NCBI RefSeq assembly: GCF_051106095.1
Contig: NC_135791.1
Span: 5,838,501 to 5,902,500 of the forward strand
From: Pogona vitticeps
Lineage: Eukaryota; Chordata; Lepidosauria; Squamata; Agamidae
Length of the DNA stretch: 64,000 bases
Direction of reading: 5' to 3'
Shown: positions 1 through 13,126 of the stretch, one piece after another
How positions within the stretch are numbered: position 1 is the stretch's first letter
Layout of the letters: each line of letters begins with the position of its first letter
The notes under the pieces: generated by a model
Told to the model about the DNA's origin: nothing
Database searches by the model: none
The model's input: only the letters and a program-made list of their open reading frames with translations
Translations under genes and position numbers: made by a program

Positions 1-51
1 AGATCTCCTCAAGAGGAAGCTAATAAAAATGGTGGCATTGGGGGGGGGTAG

Positions 52-519
<468 letters not shown>

Positions 520-1192
520 TGACGTTACACTTCTTTCTCTCATCCTCACTCCCTTTCCTTCACTTTGCATATTTTAGAATTGCAGCCGATCTCTGCTTGT
601 AATAGGTACTCTTTTGTAGACCTGAAAGTATGTGATCTTTAACCGGAAAGGCTTGACTGATGTTGAGTTTCTGCTTGACCACAGAGTTCGTTTTACCAAA
701 AAATTAAAATAAAATAAAAGAAAATAAAATTCAGTTCTGTATTGTAGCTGCCCGAGATTGGGTTACCCCCATTTCCCAGAAAAATCGCCCATCTTTACTG
801 GAGACAAAGCAAGAGAGAAGGCTTCCCTCCATCCCTTAAATTGGTGGATTTATAGAATTTGTAAATGATTAGGGTCTGTGCTAGGCGGAGGCATCTTTAG
901 CCTGATACAAGTGGAGTGACTGCTGACATAATCGATGATAGTATATATCTGTCAGTCAAAGGTGTTCAACTCAAGGGGCGCAACATACTGGCGAATTCTC
1001 CTACAGAAGCCCCTTTGGCATGGCAAAAGATCTACTCAGTGCTCAGAGGGAACTCTTTTCAATGAAATCTGCGCAGAACTGACCATGCTTACTGGCAAGG
1101 CCTCAGTCAGCAAGATGTTGTGGGCTGGCTCTTGTCCCGTTTCTACAGCACATTACTTTGGCGGTATTAAATTTGAATTCCCTTCAGTAAAC

Positions 1193-1320
1193 CCCTAGAA
1201 TTGTAGAACTGGAAGAGGTGTGAAAAAGTCATCTAATCCCAACTCCCCGACAAAACTCACAGGAGAGCATCCCTGACAAGATGACCTTCCAAAGTTCCGT
1301 TTGAAAACTTGGCACGAAGG
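1193..1320 (-). mobile_element. CR1-like LINE 3'-end fragment, diverged
   Basis: Reading + it begins AGAATTGTAGAACTGGAAGA and continues with a CATCTAATCCCAACTCC-type segment. That is the reverse complement of a CR1 3' end, whose tail is built of ATTCTATGAT-like units. It is short and diverged, so only the tail-proximal part is recognisable. Confidence 0.5.
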
Positions 1321-2965
1321 TCTCGTTTCTAGTTTTGCTATTTTTGAGAGCCATGGAAGGAATCATTTGGTGATTTCTTTCACCTTGTAGATATTTCTTG
1401 GTTTATCAACCTTCAAAGCCCATATTTCCTTCAGAGTAAGGAATACAGCTTTCGCCTCTTGATGCTGGCCATCCGGGATCCATTGGCACCGTATCCCGTC
1501 ATGAAGGAGCCAGAAGGGATTGCAACACTTTGTCAAACGCAGAAATGGGGGTGGGTGGGTGCGGAATTTACTTTGGGGAGTATGACTTTCAGAATTCCCC
1601 CATGGATTACTGACCATGCCAGCTGGGATATACTGGGGTCATAAACCTGGAAGTAGTTCCAAAAACTAAATAGAGAAACTGTCGTGATGAAGGTAGGTTT
1701 CATATTCCCTACCGCAAAGTCCTCTCACTCCACATCAAGTTCCCAAGCCTGCATCTCTAGATAAACTGTTGTCTTTTCCTTCCCCTCTTTCTTCAACTCC
1801 TTCTTCATACGGCACCTCCTTTCCTTTGGGCTGACTGGGAATTGCCACCCCCACCCCACCGCAGTCCTATTCTGCACAACTTTCTCAATGTTTGAAGAGC
1901 ACACAATGTGGATGCATAGTTCAGAGATGATTATCAGCAGCATTCCTGATAACCCAGGCTGTCCTCCGCTGAGGTGGGGAACAGAACAAACAACTTTCTG
2001 AAATGATCTGATAGTGTGTCTTTCTCTCTCTCTGTGTGTGTGTCTCTCTGTTGGTTCTGCACACAAATGTTTTTTTAAAACATAAAAAAAATTCAAAATA
2101 TTAAACAAAACACCAGTTTTTACAATTGCATTCCCTCCGTCCTTCTCCTCAGGAAACAGTGTTGGAAGGAGAAGACTGCAGGAAAAAGGGGCTGCATGGA
2201 CTTCAGAAAATATATGTTTTTGGACAACAACAGCCAGAATCCCCCACTAGCCCATGTGGGTGATGTGATTCTGGATGCTGCGTTCCAAAAACATAACATT
2301 TCTGACCTCTGGTTTTGCAGAAGCGAAACATATTCCCAAGAGAGAGAGCCAGGATCACAGAATCTTATGCAAAATCTTGAAAAGTTACTTTTTTAAAAAA
2401 TTAGAACTATACTTGCCTTGCCAACATGGCCAGTGACTTAGAGGAGGAAGACAGTAGCTTTTTCCAAGCTCTGCTCTCACTCTGAAAAAACAAGCGAGAG
2501 GGTTATGTCACTTTTCACCAGTTGAGAGTGATCCAGGAGATCAGAGTTTAAATCCTACCTGCAAATAATGCTGTTGAGCCGTGTAATTGAGTCTTCAGAG
2601 TGCTTTGCACAAAATGGTTTCTATGAGCTTTGTAAGGTAGCTTAATGTTTATCCCGGGTGGCTGAAGTGCATGATGTAAAGGGCAAAAACTAAGGGTGAG
2701 AAATAACAGTTGACATTATGGTATCCAGAGCTGGCATACCATTTAAACTGAGGTCTTCTTCAATCTCTCTCTCTCCTCTCAACAGAACACATCATTTCTT
2801 AGGCTTTAGATTACTTGTTGGTTCACAGCTTACTTGTTAAGTCTTCAATCCTCTCTTTTAACATGAAAAATTGTAGGATCTTCCTTGTTGTGAGGACTTA
2901 GTGGGGAAAATTACGAAGCATGCTGCAATGCCGTGAAAACACAGAGTTTTGTGAATGACATGTGC

Positions 2966-3135
2966 CATAGAATCATAGAATTATGGCCATCACGTCCAAC
3001 CCCCTGCACAATGAAGGAATCCAAGTCAAAGCAGATCTGACGAGAGGGTTGTCCAATTTCCTCTTGAATACCTCCAGCAATGGAGGCACCCCGTTCACTT
3101 GAACTTTGCCGTTCTCCCCTAGTGATCAGAGGAAA
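2966..3135 (-). mobile_element. CR1 LINE 3'-end fragment
   Basis: AGAATCATAGAATTATGG at the left is the reverse complement of the CR1 terminal repeats. It is followed by the family body with CCAACCCCCTGCACAATG, AAGCAGATCTGACGAGAGGG and TTGAATACCTCCAGCAATGG. The same segments recur at 23264 and 40985. The 5' part of the element is missing. Confidence 0.75.
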
Positions 3136-4184
3136 GCGAGCAAGAGTGCAAAAAAAAAAAAAAAGTCTGCATGCCGGATTGCACCTGAAAGGGTTGCTTT
3201 GCAGAGAGCAATCTAAATGGACCATGCCATATGCAGGGGAATCAATACAGTACAGTACCAAAAAGTAGTAGTCATAGACATAGCTGAACCGAAAGGGTCC
3301 ATCTTTTGGACATGAGTCACAATCAGGCTGGAACACATTTCCCATGCCTTGTGCGATTCTCAGGAAATAGATTGTATCGGCGTCCTCCACAAGCAGTCCA
3401 AACTGCAATCTATTTCCTCGTGTGATCACACCCCAACTTGATTTCAGTCTACGTGGCCCTATAGCATCCTGTAAATACCCTGAGATTCTTTTAACAGGTT
3501 GTGCATGCAATCTCTTCTGTTACTTTTTGCAGGCAAAACATTCATTCTTCTGCTAAACTCTGTCCCCTGCCCATCCATCCTGATCTTGTAAGAGATTACT
3601 CAATCAGGGCTTTAAAATGGGTAAATTCCTTCATGTGGTTCTGCTGAGCGTTTGCAATGGCGTGCAGGAGGCGGAATGCAAACAGGGCTATATATGTGAT
3701 GAGTTTTGTCTTTAAACTTCCAGGTTACTCTTGCTTCTCATAAAAATGCAGAGATGGCAGGTTGTCGAGGTGGCTGCTGGCTCATCATATTTATAGCGTT
3801 CCTACCAACCTTTCCTCATGCTGTCATGCACTGGTGCAAATGATCACACAAGGAGCCTGTAATTAATAATTTCTACACCAGGCGCCTGGCTAGCCTCTGC
3901 TTAAGCCTTCAAGAAAAGATGGCAAAAATAAATAAATCAAAAAACAAACAAACAAAAACCACGAGCTTGTGTAATCTACTAAGGCAAATTGTTTATTGCT
4001 GAAGTCCTGTTTTGTGAAGGTGTTGCTTTTGTGTTTAGGCAGGGCCCAGAGTGAGTCAGTAACCTCCACACTATCTGTGGCTTTCTTTAATGATAGAAGA
4101 TTATCCCTTTGGAGAATGCTTCCGGTACATCAAAAATTAAATGTCTTTCTGTACACCTGCATGTGATGTATATGTAACGGGTAG

Positions 4185-4277
<93 letters not shown>

Positions 4278-4302
4278 TAAGTGGCCGCTTTTCCGCATTT
4301 AT

Positions 4303-4503
4303 GGTTGTTTTTATGCACCATCAAGTTGGAACTGACTAACAGGTACCTTAATAAGGCTTTCAAGATAAGTGAGGTATTTAAGGAATGGTTTTACTATGTC
4401 CACTCCCCACTCCATGAATTTCCACGGCCAAGCAGGGATTTGAACCCTGTTCTGGGGAATCCTAGTCAATTGTTCTCCCACTACACAGTAGATCGTGTTA
4501 GCC
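4303..4503 (-). mobile_element. tRNA-derived SINE with BovB-like 3' tail
   Basis: The left end (ATGCACCATCAAGTTGGAAC) resembles the 3' tail of RTE/BovB LINEs and their partner SINEs. The right end, read on the minus strand, has a tRNA-like B-box region (GGGTTCAAATCCC type). A second copy lies at 48193-48357. It sits only 27 bp after a GRHL3 exon. The head and tail assignments are inferred from resemblance. Confidence 0.65.
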
Positions 4504-4559
4504 ACAGTTACTGTGTTTGATTTCCTTGGCTTGTTCTGTAGCAGAACAGGAGTGGCTAT

Positions 4560-4902
4560 TAGAGATGGGCATGAACTGGTTCGTCCCAGTTCGTCAAGGC
4601 GGCAACACAGGTACTGCTGCTCCCCTCCCCTGCTTCTTCTGGCTCACGCAGCCCTTCATCAGGCCCAGCCTCTGTGATCTTCAACTGATGTCCTGGTCCT
4701 GGCAACAGCTCAGGCTTCTCTGCCCTTCCCCTCTTGGCTGATCTCCCAACTCCGAGAAAAGTCTGTGCTCTTGCTCGTGACTGGGAGATCAACCAAGGAG
4801 ATGGGAAAAGCAAGCAAGCTTGCTGATTGGCTGAGGAGGTGGGGAGAGGAGCCGCAGCATCACCTTTATGAACTGGGACGAACCCGTTTATATCCGTCGC
4901 TA
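4560..4902. mobile_element. hAT-like non-autonomous element, TAGAGATGG termini
   Basis: The left end TAGAGATGGGCATGAACTGG and the right end (reverse complement CTAGCGACGGATATAAACGG) converge on GGTTCGTCCCAGTTCxT-AAGG, forming long imperfect terminal inverted repeats. The interior is partly self-complementary (CT-rich left, AG-rich right). No clear 8-bp target duplication is visible. The element at 11596-12233 appears to be related. Confidence 0.6.
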
Positions 4903-5134
4903 GAACCTACACAATAGGTCCTAGGCTAGCAAATGGGCGTGAAAACTTCGGGGCTGAAAAGTGCAGGCTTTTGAAAGCCATTGAAATCCTCACCAGCCAT
5001 CAGCAGTACTGTAGTTCTACGGAGGAACTATTCTGCCCAACCCATTTCAGAATATAGTAAGAAGAAGAAAGAGAAGCTGACAACTCCCATTTTAAATATG
5101 CTGTAGGTCTGCTCTGGGCTTAGTCTACAGGGTT

Positions 5135-5253
5135 TATCTAAATGCAAAAACAGGCGTTACCTTTATAGACCACTAAAAGAATCATAAATGAACTTCCACG
5201 GATTAAGATTCTGTAGTGGTCAATAAAGGGATCCCCTATTTTTGCATTTGGAT
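5135..5253. repeat. Imperfect inverted repeat (foldback) of about 48-nt arms
   Basis: The left arm at about 5135-5183 contains AAATGCAAAAACAGG and ATAGACCACTA. The right arm at about 5207-5253, reverse complemented, contains AAATGCAAAAATAGG and TTGACCACTA. The spacer is about 23 bp. Arm identity by eye is near 75-80%. It could be the remnant of a small transposon. Confidence 0.6.
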
Positions 5254-5447
5254 TTTATTTTGGTACGACCAGATGGCTGCTGTTGACTTCAAGGGGTTAT
5301 CTACAGTACTGAACATCTGGAGGACAGAGTCCGGTGCTTGGGAGAGCTTCTGCAAAGTCAGAACGGAAATCCAGAACAGACTCATAGGACCTCCAGAAAT
5401 GGAACTGCCCAGTTTTCATTGGTAGGAAACACACTGGTGGTCTAGAT

Positions 5448-5584
5448 CAGAGGTCCCCAACCTTGGGCCTCCAGATGTTCTTGGACTTCACTTCCCAGAA
5501 ATCCTGGCCAGCAGAGGTGGTGGTGATGGCTTCTGGGAGTTGCAGTCCAAGAACATCTGGAGGCCCAAGGTTGGGGAACCACAG
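5448..5584. mobile_element. Palindromic hAT MITE (CAGTGGTTCCCAAC family), copy 1
   Basis: A 137-bp near-palindrome has both arms built of CCTTGGGCCTCCAGATGTTC and GGACTACAACTCCCAGAA-type sequence around a short TGGCCAGCAGAGGTGG centre. It is flanked by GTCTAGAT (5440-5447) and GTCTAGAC (5585-5592), an 8-bp target duplication with one change, which is the mark of hAT transposons. Confidence 0.8.
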
Positions 5585-7861
5585 GTCTAGACCACAGAAG
5601 GCCTACTAGGTCCAGGCTCCTGTCTCCCACGGTGGCCACACAGCTGTCTTCAAGGAACCCACAGCAGGAAATGAATGCAGTTGTCCTCCCTCTGGCCCTG
5701 CAATTCCTGTTCCCTAGTAACTGGGATTCAAAGACACACTGCCTCTGGTCCTGCCGGAGAGATGAGCTGTAACTATACCTTAGTTATGTAACTATGCTGG
5801 GGGACCGGATGTGTAAAAGGAAAGTTCAAGTTCCTGCTTGTAGACCAAGTATGCATGACCTGGGAAAACAGGAACCAGATCTTTCTCTTCCGTGAAAAGC
5901 AGAAAGGGTGGGATCAGATAGAGAAGTACGGAGGTACTAAGGGCTTCAAGGCTTCGGCCTTTTTGCCTTTTTTGGGGGTGCAAAGCACCCTCCTTCACCA
6001 CCTGAAATGGATTAGAGGGTAGTCAGGCCCAATGTAAGGCATTTGTTTGTTTTTTAATGCTTCAGCAGCAACTAGAAGATCAAGGGTAGAGGTGAGGAAA
6101 ATATGATTTAAATTAGAACACAGGGGTTATATATGTGTTCCTTCTCACCATCTCGATCCAAGTTAGGCCTCACAGCTGCTTTAGACCCCAGTAAAATGCA
6201 CTGGGAGAGTCCGTCATGTGTGGCCTAGAACGGATTTGCACTTTGTGCGAGAGCCACCAACTCCGTGTTGACTTGTTATAGGTGTGTCATGGAGCCACAG
6301 ACAATTGGAAGCCCCCAATATATGACCCCACAGCCAGTAAGCCATTGCTAGAGCAGACCCATTGGCTCAATGACATTTGTGTAAGTGTTAAAAGTTCAGG
6401 AATCCATTTAGTAGATCTGCTCTGGGATATTAGCTCAAATGTTTAATAGCATGTATCTCCTCTTGTCATGTTAACTGTCCTGCCCGCCGATGGAAACTGA
6501 GTGTTAGTCTGGTTGCCACATCAGTTGTGAGCAAGTTCTGATCACCAAAACAAGGGAAGATGTGCCCCAGATCAGATTGTTTAGAGCGGTTTTCCTTAAA
6601 CTTATGCCTTCCCAGCTATGCTGGGCTAAAATACTCATACATCATAGCCACTGCATGACCGTGGGGGGGGGTGGTCGAAGTCTGAAAACATCTGGTGGAG
6701 TCTAGGGTGTCAACTAAATTTAAGCTCGTTTGATATGGGGATTGCCATAACCCTGTGTGCCTCTGCGCCCAGCCAAACAGAACCTCTGTGGTTTGATGAA
6801 AGAGAACAGAGAATAGACCAGTGATTGGCAACTCCTTTGTCCACAGAGATGAGCCAAAGTAATTCATTGTACATTTCTGAGGTCAGGTCCCATAGCTGAA
6901 GCTGATGCAACAAGCTTGCCATCTTGGTCATGGGACATTAAATTGGATCCTGATGGTGCAAACATGTGGTCAGGATGAATTTCAAGCTTAACATTCCCTC
7001 TAATTTTCCGGAGCGTTGGGCGGGGGCCCCATCCTGTGTGCACGAGGTTCCAGCTACGACCGGAAGCAAAAGGGTGGCCCCGATCTAGCGCTGTGCGGGA
7101 GTGCCGCTTAGAGAATTCCCACTGGACTCAGATGTTCAATTGTTTCTAATATTTCAGCGGGCCATGAAAAATACTACTCAGTGTCGGGTTTTTTGGTGCG
7201 ATCCGAGGGATGGCCACTCGAACGCTTGGAAAAATCCAAGCACACTGAGATTCTCATTCAAAATGCCCAGCCCTCCAATGGAAAAGAAATCAGGGAGGTG
7301 TCACAGAGTCTGGTAGTTTAACAGATACTCCTTATCTCCTAAGACAGTTGCTTGAGGTTACAACAGATTTTACTTATCTCAGTCATCGGGGCATCTCAAA
7401 GTCAGAGTACCGTTTTAGCTTATAAAAGCAGATGACACTGGAACAATGCAGTCTTGGATGGAAAGTGTGTGTTAGCTCCCACTTTGGGGGGGGGGACTAA
7501 TTTGGGTTCAAATATAGCCCTATGTCATTGTTAAAATGCTGTCTTAAGCAGGGAAGCCACATCTTGATTTCAGCTGACTCCGGCTATAGTCAGAGCCCTT
7601 AACCTTCATAAGGTCTAGCACTGTGACTTTTTCCATTTGAAGCAGAGCTCCTAGAGCCAAAGATTTAGGCTGTGTTTTCCGTTCACCTCTGCGATGAATT
7701 TCATATTACCCCACCTGGGCCTCATCATTTGGCAGCGTTGTCTAAAACGTCTCCACCCCAGCTTCACATTCTTGTTGGCTGCTAAGAAGTTCAGGAAAAC
7801 TTCCATATTCAAGAGGAACAAATCGCAAGCAATTGATCCTGCAGCTGAAGGTGGGCTAGAT

Positions 7862-8001
7862 CAGTGGTTCCCCAACGTTGGGCCTCCAGATGCTCTTGGA
7901 CTACAACTCCCAGAAGCCTTCACCACCGCCACCTCTTTTGGCCAGGATTTCTGGGAGTTGAAGTCCAAGAACATCTGGAGGCCCAAGTTTGGGGACCACT
8001 G
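7862..8001. mobile_element. Palindromic hAT MITE, copy 2, with perfect 8-bp target duplication
   Basis: The element is 140 bp, from CAGTGGTTCCCCAAC to GGGGACCACTG, with arms that pair across a short centre. It is flanked on both sides by GGCTAGAT (7854-7861 and 8002-8009), a perfect 8-bp target-site duplication. This is the cleanest example in the window and defines the family ends. Confidence 0.88.
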
Positions 8002-8094
8002 GGCTAGATGGTTTACCTCATGAGGACACCAATTCCATAAGAAGTATAATGTGTATTTCCACACACATTAGATCGATCTGTGATCTTTGGACAG

Positions 8095-8470
8095 AGTGGT
8101 TGCTGTTCTTGCATGCCGTAAAGTCGTCTGACTTATGGTTGCCCCATGAACGAGCAGTCTCCAAAATGTCTCCCGTCCTCAACAGCCTGCTTAGCTCTTG
8201 TAAATCAACTGTCTCTTCCATTGGGGAGCCAGTCCATCTCCTATTTGCTCTTCCTCTTTTCCTGCTGCCTTCAGCTTTTCCTAGCCTTATTGCCTTTTCC
8301 AGAGAATCCAGTCTTCTCATGATGTGCCCGAAGTCAGACAGCCTCAATGTCAACATTTTCCCCTCCAGAGATAGTGCGGGCTTGATTTGATCCAGGACCC
8401 ACTTATTTATCTTTCGGGTCGTCCACAAAACACTCCTCCAGCGCCACATTTCAAACAAAACCATTCCCCC
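8095..8470 (-). mobile_element. RTE/BovB LINE fragment, end of reverse-transcriptase ORF
   Basis: The minus frame reads continuously through MWRWRSVLWTTRKINKWVLD and a second stretch, SLEGKMLTLRLSDFGHIMRR, then LDSLEKAIRLGKAEGSRKRG. SLEGxMLxLxLxxFGHxMRRxDSLEK is the signature of the BovB-type C-terminus. Only the 3' end of the LINE is present, and its length is that of a typical 5'-truncated insertion. The frame is open for about 150 codons but cannot encode a working enzyme. It lies in a GRHL3 intron, antisense to the gene. Confidence 0.85.
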
Positions 8471-9689
8471 CCTCCTTCCCATCAGCTCTTTTTACTGTCC
8501 AGCTTTCACAGGGACAGGGTGGCCCTCCTAAAACAAGGGCCAGAGAGATAGACGGGCTGTGGAAGGATCACCAAATAAACTCTCCACGGTCTTGCTTCTT
8601 TCTCGGTACCAAGCCATGCCTCATCTCCAAGGGCCAGCTGGTTGGGAAATCTAAGGTTTTTAAATTCTATTCCACAAGATCCCAGATTTCTTGATTCTTA
8701 AAAAGACACCACAGCAACAAGGGCCTCTGGATACCTGGCCATGAAGGAGGCTCCTCAACCTGGGGATTCAAGTGGCCTTTCTCTCCCCGTTTGAGCCTAG
8801 CAACGCATTTCAACCCAAATCTTGCTCCAGGCCTCACGACTGAGCAGCCTCCCGCCCGACCCTTTCATATGACACTTCTGCCATTTGAGTCTGGGGAGAA
8901 AACAAAAGACATGGACCAGGGGGTTGGGTGCTAGACTGTTGCTAATCTTTTCTTCCCCACCTCCATATTGTTCGGCCAAAAATATGTGTGACAGGAGGCC
9001 ACGCTCCCCTCCCCTCCTTCTAATCCTGTTGTGTCTGGGAAGACTGCAGTTCTTTGGCCAATTGTAGAGTTTTTTAAAAAACTGTTGCCTGTAGGCATCT
9101 GTCTCCCCATTGCCTAGGGTGTCGCAAAAATAGCTTTCTGTTGTCGTTCTTTCTTTTTCTTTATATGGCGCTGCACGGAAGGGTTCATAATGCCACCAGG
9201 ACCCTAATTTCCAAAGAACCAGCTGTGTTCTTCTTCTTTTTAAAGATTTACCTGAGGCGGTCCATCACACCACACCCACAGGCTAAACGACAAACCTGTG
9301 ATGATCGTACACTTTTGCTGGAGATTCTCATCTCGAGAGTCCAAAAGAAAGCTGAATTTTCCTCTTGGCCATTGTGTGGTCAAAATAGAAACTACACCGA
9401 ACAAAAAGTCCCTGTAAAACCCTAAACGAAGCAAACCAAACAAGGCTGTGTGTTAAAGGCTTTCTTTTATAAACAAGCTCATTATCCCAACGGTGGTGTC
9501 CGTTAGCTGCTAGGACATATAAAAGCTGAAAGTAACGAGAGACACAGAAGTCAGAATACACATACAAATACAAAAATGAAGCTTCCCCCAACCTGGGCGG
9601 GGGAAATTTTGAAATGGAAAAGATCAAGACTTGCAAAAAAAAGGTCCTGATTCCTGAGCAACCACAGGCTTGTCCAGCTCCAAAATAAG

Positions 9690-9726
9690 ACACACACACA
9701 CACACACACACACATACACACACACC
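9690..9726 (+). repeat. (CA)n microsatellite
   Basis: A CA dinucleotide tract with one TA interruption leads into a TATATATATT run. It lies 40 bp before the CTTT array. Confidence 0.9.
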
Positions 9727-9768
9727 TATATATATATTTTTACACCTTGCTTTTCCACTGTTTCTTCC

Positions 9769-9956
<188 letters not shown>

Positions 9957-10059
9957 GTTTTCATGTTGGTCAAAGTCTATCAGCCCATCCAGGAACACTG
10001 GTTTTTAACTTACAGATTTTTTAAAAAAAGTTTTAAAATTGTTTTTAACCTTGGTTTTT

Positions 10060-10206
10060 AATTGCAATACAGCTTTCATTATTTTTAATACAATATTTAT
10101 ATCGTCTTGTAAAAGTGTGTTTTATTGTTTTTATCTGTTGCGAGCCGCCTTGGATCCCCCCCCCCATGGGGAGAAAGGTGGCAGATAAATAACATAAATA
10201 AATAAA
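10060..10206 (+). mobile_element. L2/CR1-group LINE 3' tail
   Basis: The tail motif GAGCCGCCTTGGATCC is followed by GGGGAGAAAGGTGGCAGATA and an AATAAATAAATA tail. The same 3'-end pattern recurs at 18480, 31490, 48655, 59405 and 59590. Only the terminal part is present. Confidence 0.65.
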
Positions 10207-10974
10207 TAAACAAACTGTGAGGGAAGACAAGAGGGCAGGTTTGCCACCTCTTGATCCAAACTTGCTTTGAATACCTGGAAAACGTTGGCTTCTCCCTTTC
10301 TAAATAGCTTTCCCCTTATGGACTTGATTCTATAGGGTCCCTTCCAGCTCTGCCGTTCTAAGAGGCTGAGGCTGATGACTGAATAGAACGGGGGTGGGTG
10401 GGTGGGTCACTACAGCACATTAAAAGACACAAGTTGCCATATGTGTAGCTTGTAAATTATAATTATTTTTTCCAATTGTTACATTTCCCAGAAAATGTGC
10501 CTCTCGTGTCTGTTTCTGAATACCTCTGAAGCTGTTTAAAAACACATCGCAGGGAGCAAAAAATGATAAAATGCTCAAACAAGATCAACCAACGTTGCCT
10601 GGATATCCTGTTTTTAATATTTAAAATTCCTTTGAAAAGTTTAAGTTCTCCCAAGGAACATGTCCTTCCTTTCTCCTGTCACAATGCATCTTCATTGCCT
10701 CCATTTAAAGGAAAAACCTGTTTTCCTTCTTTTTCCTCCAATAATAATGTTTGGCCTTTCATCCCAGTAAGTGATTGAAATCAAATGAACTTGTAGATCT
10801 AATATTATAACACATATAATACTTCCTTGAATATTAGTAGAAGTGCCTTTTACCAGAAAGTTGCATTTAAAGTCAACGCTCATAATCAGAAACCAAAAGT
10901 TGTTAAAATCTTCTTCTTTAGTCCCTTGTTCGCCTCCTTTTGGTTATAACCTTTGTCATTATTCCAGAGATATT

Positions 10975-11065
10975 GGCAAGTCTTTGCATTCAAGTCCCAA
11001 GTCTGAGTCTTTGGTACCAAGTCCCAAGTCCAAAGCCTCAAGTCCAAGTCTCTATTAAAAACAAG
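10975..11065. repeat. AAGTC-rich dispersed repeat piece
   Basis: Repeated CAAGTC/GAGTC units (CAAGTCCCAAGTCTGAGTC and so on) resemble the interior of the hAT-like elements at 39392 and 44451. No ends are visible here. Confidence 0.5.
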
Positions 11066-11135
11066 CTGAGTTGCTAGCAAGCTTTGTGGCCGACCGGATA
11101 GTGGAGCTTTGTCCATTAACACCTGTCCTGTAATT

Positions 11136-11272
11136 CGGTGTTTCTCAAACTTTGGGTCCCCAGATGGTCTTGGACTGCAACTCCCAGAAAGCCTAGCCAG
11201 CAGAGAAAGTGGTGAAAGCTTCCGGGAACTGTAGTCCAAGAACATCTTAGGACCCCAATTTGAGAAACACTG
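11136..11272. mobile_element. Palindromic hAT MITE, copy 3
   Basis: The element is 137 bp with CGGTGTTTCTCAAAC and GTTTGAGAAACACTG-like ends and AACTCCCAGAAAGCC arms. It is flanked by CTGTAATT (11128-11135) and CTTTAATT (11273-11280), an 8-bp duplication with one change. Confidence 0.8.
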
Positions 11273-11670
11273 CTTTAATTCATGATCTCAAACCATGGAC
11301 ACAATGTTTGCAGTTCGGTTCCCGTTCTCAGCTTGTTGGGGAGCAATTAACTAGGATTCCCAGTTTGGATGCTAACACTCAGTTTTGGACTTCTAGTTAG
11401 TTTCTGGTTACTTTCTGCTCCTCCCACTGGGCTGAAACAATCTGGAGCCATGCACTAAGACACGCCTTGCAAGCAATAAGCCAGGATTCCGTAGATTTCT
11501 GCTTATGTGTGAATGAAGTCATTGGCTCTGAACTAGTTAAAGCCTGCAGTTCTGCTTCCCCCCCCAGTTGCCTCACAGTCCCATCCAACTGAGACTAGAG
11601 ATGGACATAAAGCACTTCATGCTGGGTCATCGCATAATTTGTTCGTGCAGCACCACAGGTGCCGTTCATT

Positions 11671-11854
<184 letters not shown>

Positions 11855-13126
11855 GAGCGCTCCTCCATTCACCTGCTGGTACGCTCTGCTTGTTCCCTCC
11901 CCAACACATGATCTTCCAGTTCTGGCAGGAGCTCAGACTTCCCTTCTCTGCCTCCTCCAGCAGCTACCCAGTCGCAGGCGGTGCTGCAGGAATCCCTGTC
12001 TGGCCTCCTCGTCTGAGTGGGCAGTTGCTGGAGGAGGTGGAGAAGGGAAGTCCGTGTTCCTGCCAGGACTAGAAGATCGTACGATGGGGAGGGAACAAGC
12101 AGCGCACACCAGCAGGTGAGTGGAGGAGCTGGTGAGGTGTGTGTGTTGGGAATGCGCTGAGCCTGTGGTGCCGTGCTGATGAATTAAGATGGCCCGGCAC
12201 AAAGTGCTTCGTCCCCATCTCTAGCTGAGACCTCAGTAGCACCACTAGAGTGTAGGGGATTACCATCAATCCAAATATATATATCATTTAGGTAAGCTTT
12301 GCGACAAGATTGCAGTCCTTTTCTTTCAAGGAGTTGCTGCCAAGCATAGTTAACTTGCTGACGTGGGCTAGTTTCGTCTACAGAAGAAGCAATAAGGCCC
12401 TCTGGTTTTGGAGTAACAGATTTAAATCCATGGGAACAAGCTTGCTGAGGTTTTCCAGAGCGGCTTCTGAAAGAAACAGCTGTGTCTCTGAACCGCCCCA
12501 GGTTCTCCACCAAACCGCAGCCTTCACCCCTTGCCTGACAGACGGGGAACATCTCCTCCTCTGTTGCTAAGAGTTCTCTTTTCTCTGTTTGCTTGAAGTC
12601 CTCTCCGCGGAGTAAGCGAGATACCATCGAACACCCCGAGTCCTTCCCCCGCACCTCCCAATCCATGCTTGGCAGCTGAGCTCATTGTTGTCCTTGGCCC
12701 CAGGCCAGGGCTTGAGTTTAAAAGAAAGGCAGGCAGCCGTAGGAGGGTGTGTCTGGCGCCCAAACACCGGAGCAGCAACGCTCTAGAAGAGGGATTCAGG
12801 CTAGAGGAAGAAAGGGCCAAAACGTGGCCGTCCAGCCACATCTTGCGGCCTGAGAACAATCCGGTTTTTCTAAGAAGCAAAGCGGCCAGGCCAGTCAACT
12901 GAAGTGGGCTGGCCAGCTGCACAGACCTAGGGTAGGAAGGAACTCCTTCGGAAGACATTTATTGCAAGAAATAAATGTAGTTTTGTTACTTAAGCCTTAT
13001 GGGCAACTCAGAGAGGAAGGAGACTCACTGCTGAAGGCGCTTGGCCTGAGGGCGGCTGGCTAAGTGCTACCCTTTGCTATCTCAAAGGGTACAGTCAGAT
13101 ACTGTGAAGCTTCCAGCTGTTTAGGG

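Noticed and set aside
2911-3510. 199-codon minus-strand frame
   Set aside because: It runs across a CR1 3' fragment and flanking intron of GRHL3; the residues match no family I know.
12524-12958. 144-codon minus-strand frame in a moderately GC-rich stretch
   Set aside because: I recognise no motif or family and see no splice or promoter support. It is most likely a chance frame; a protein search with no hit would confirm this.
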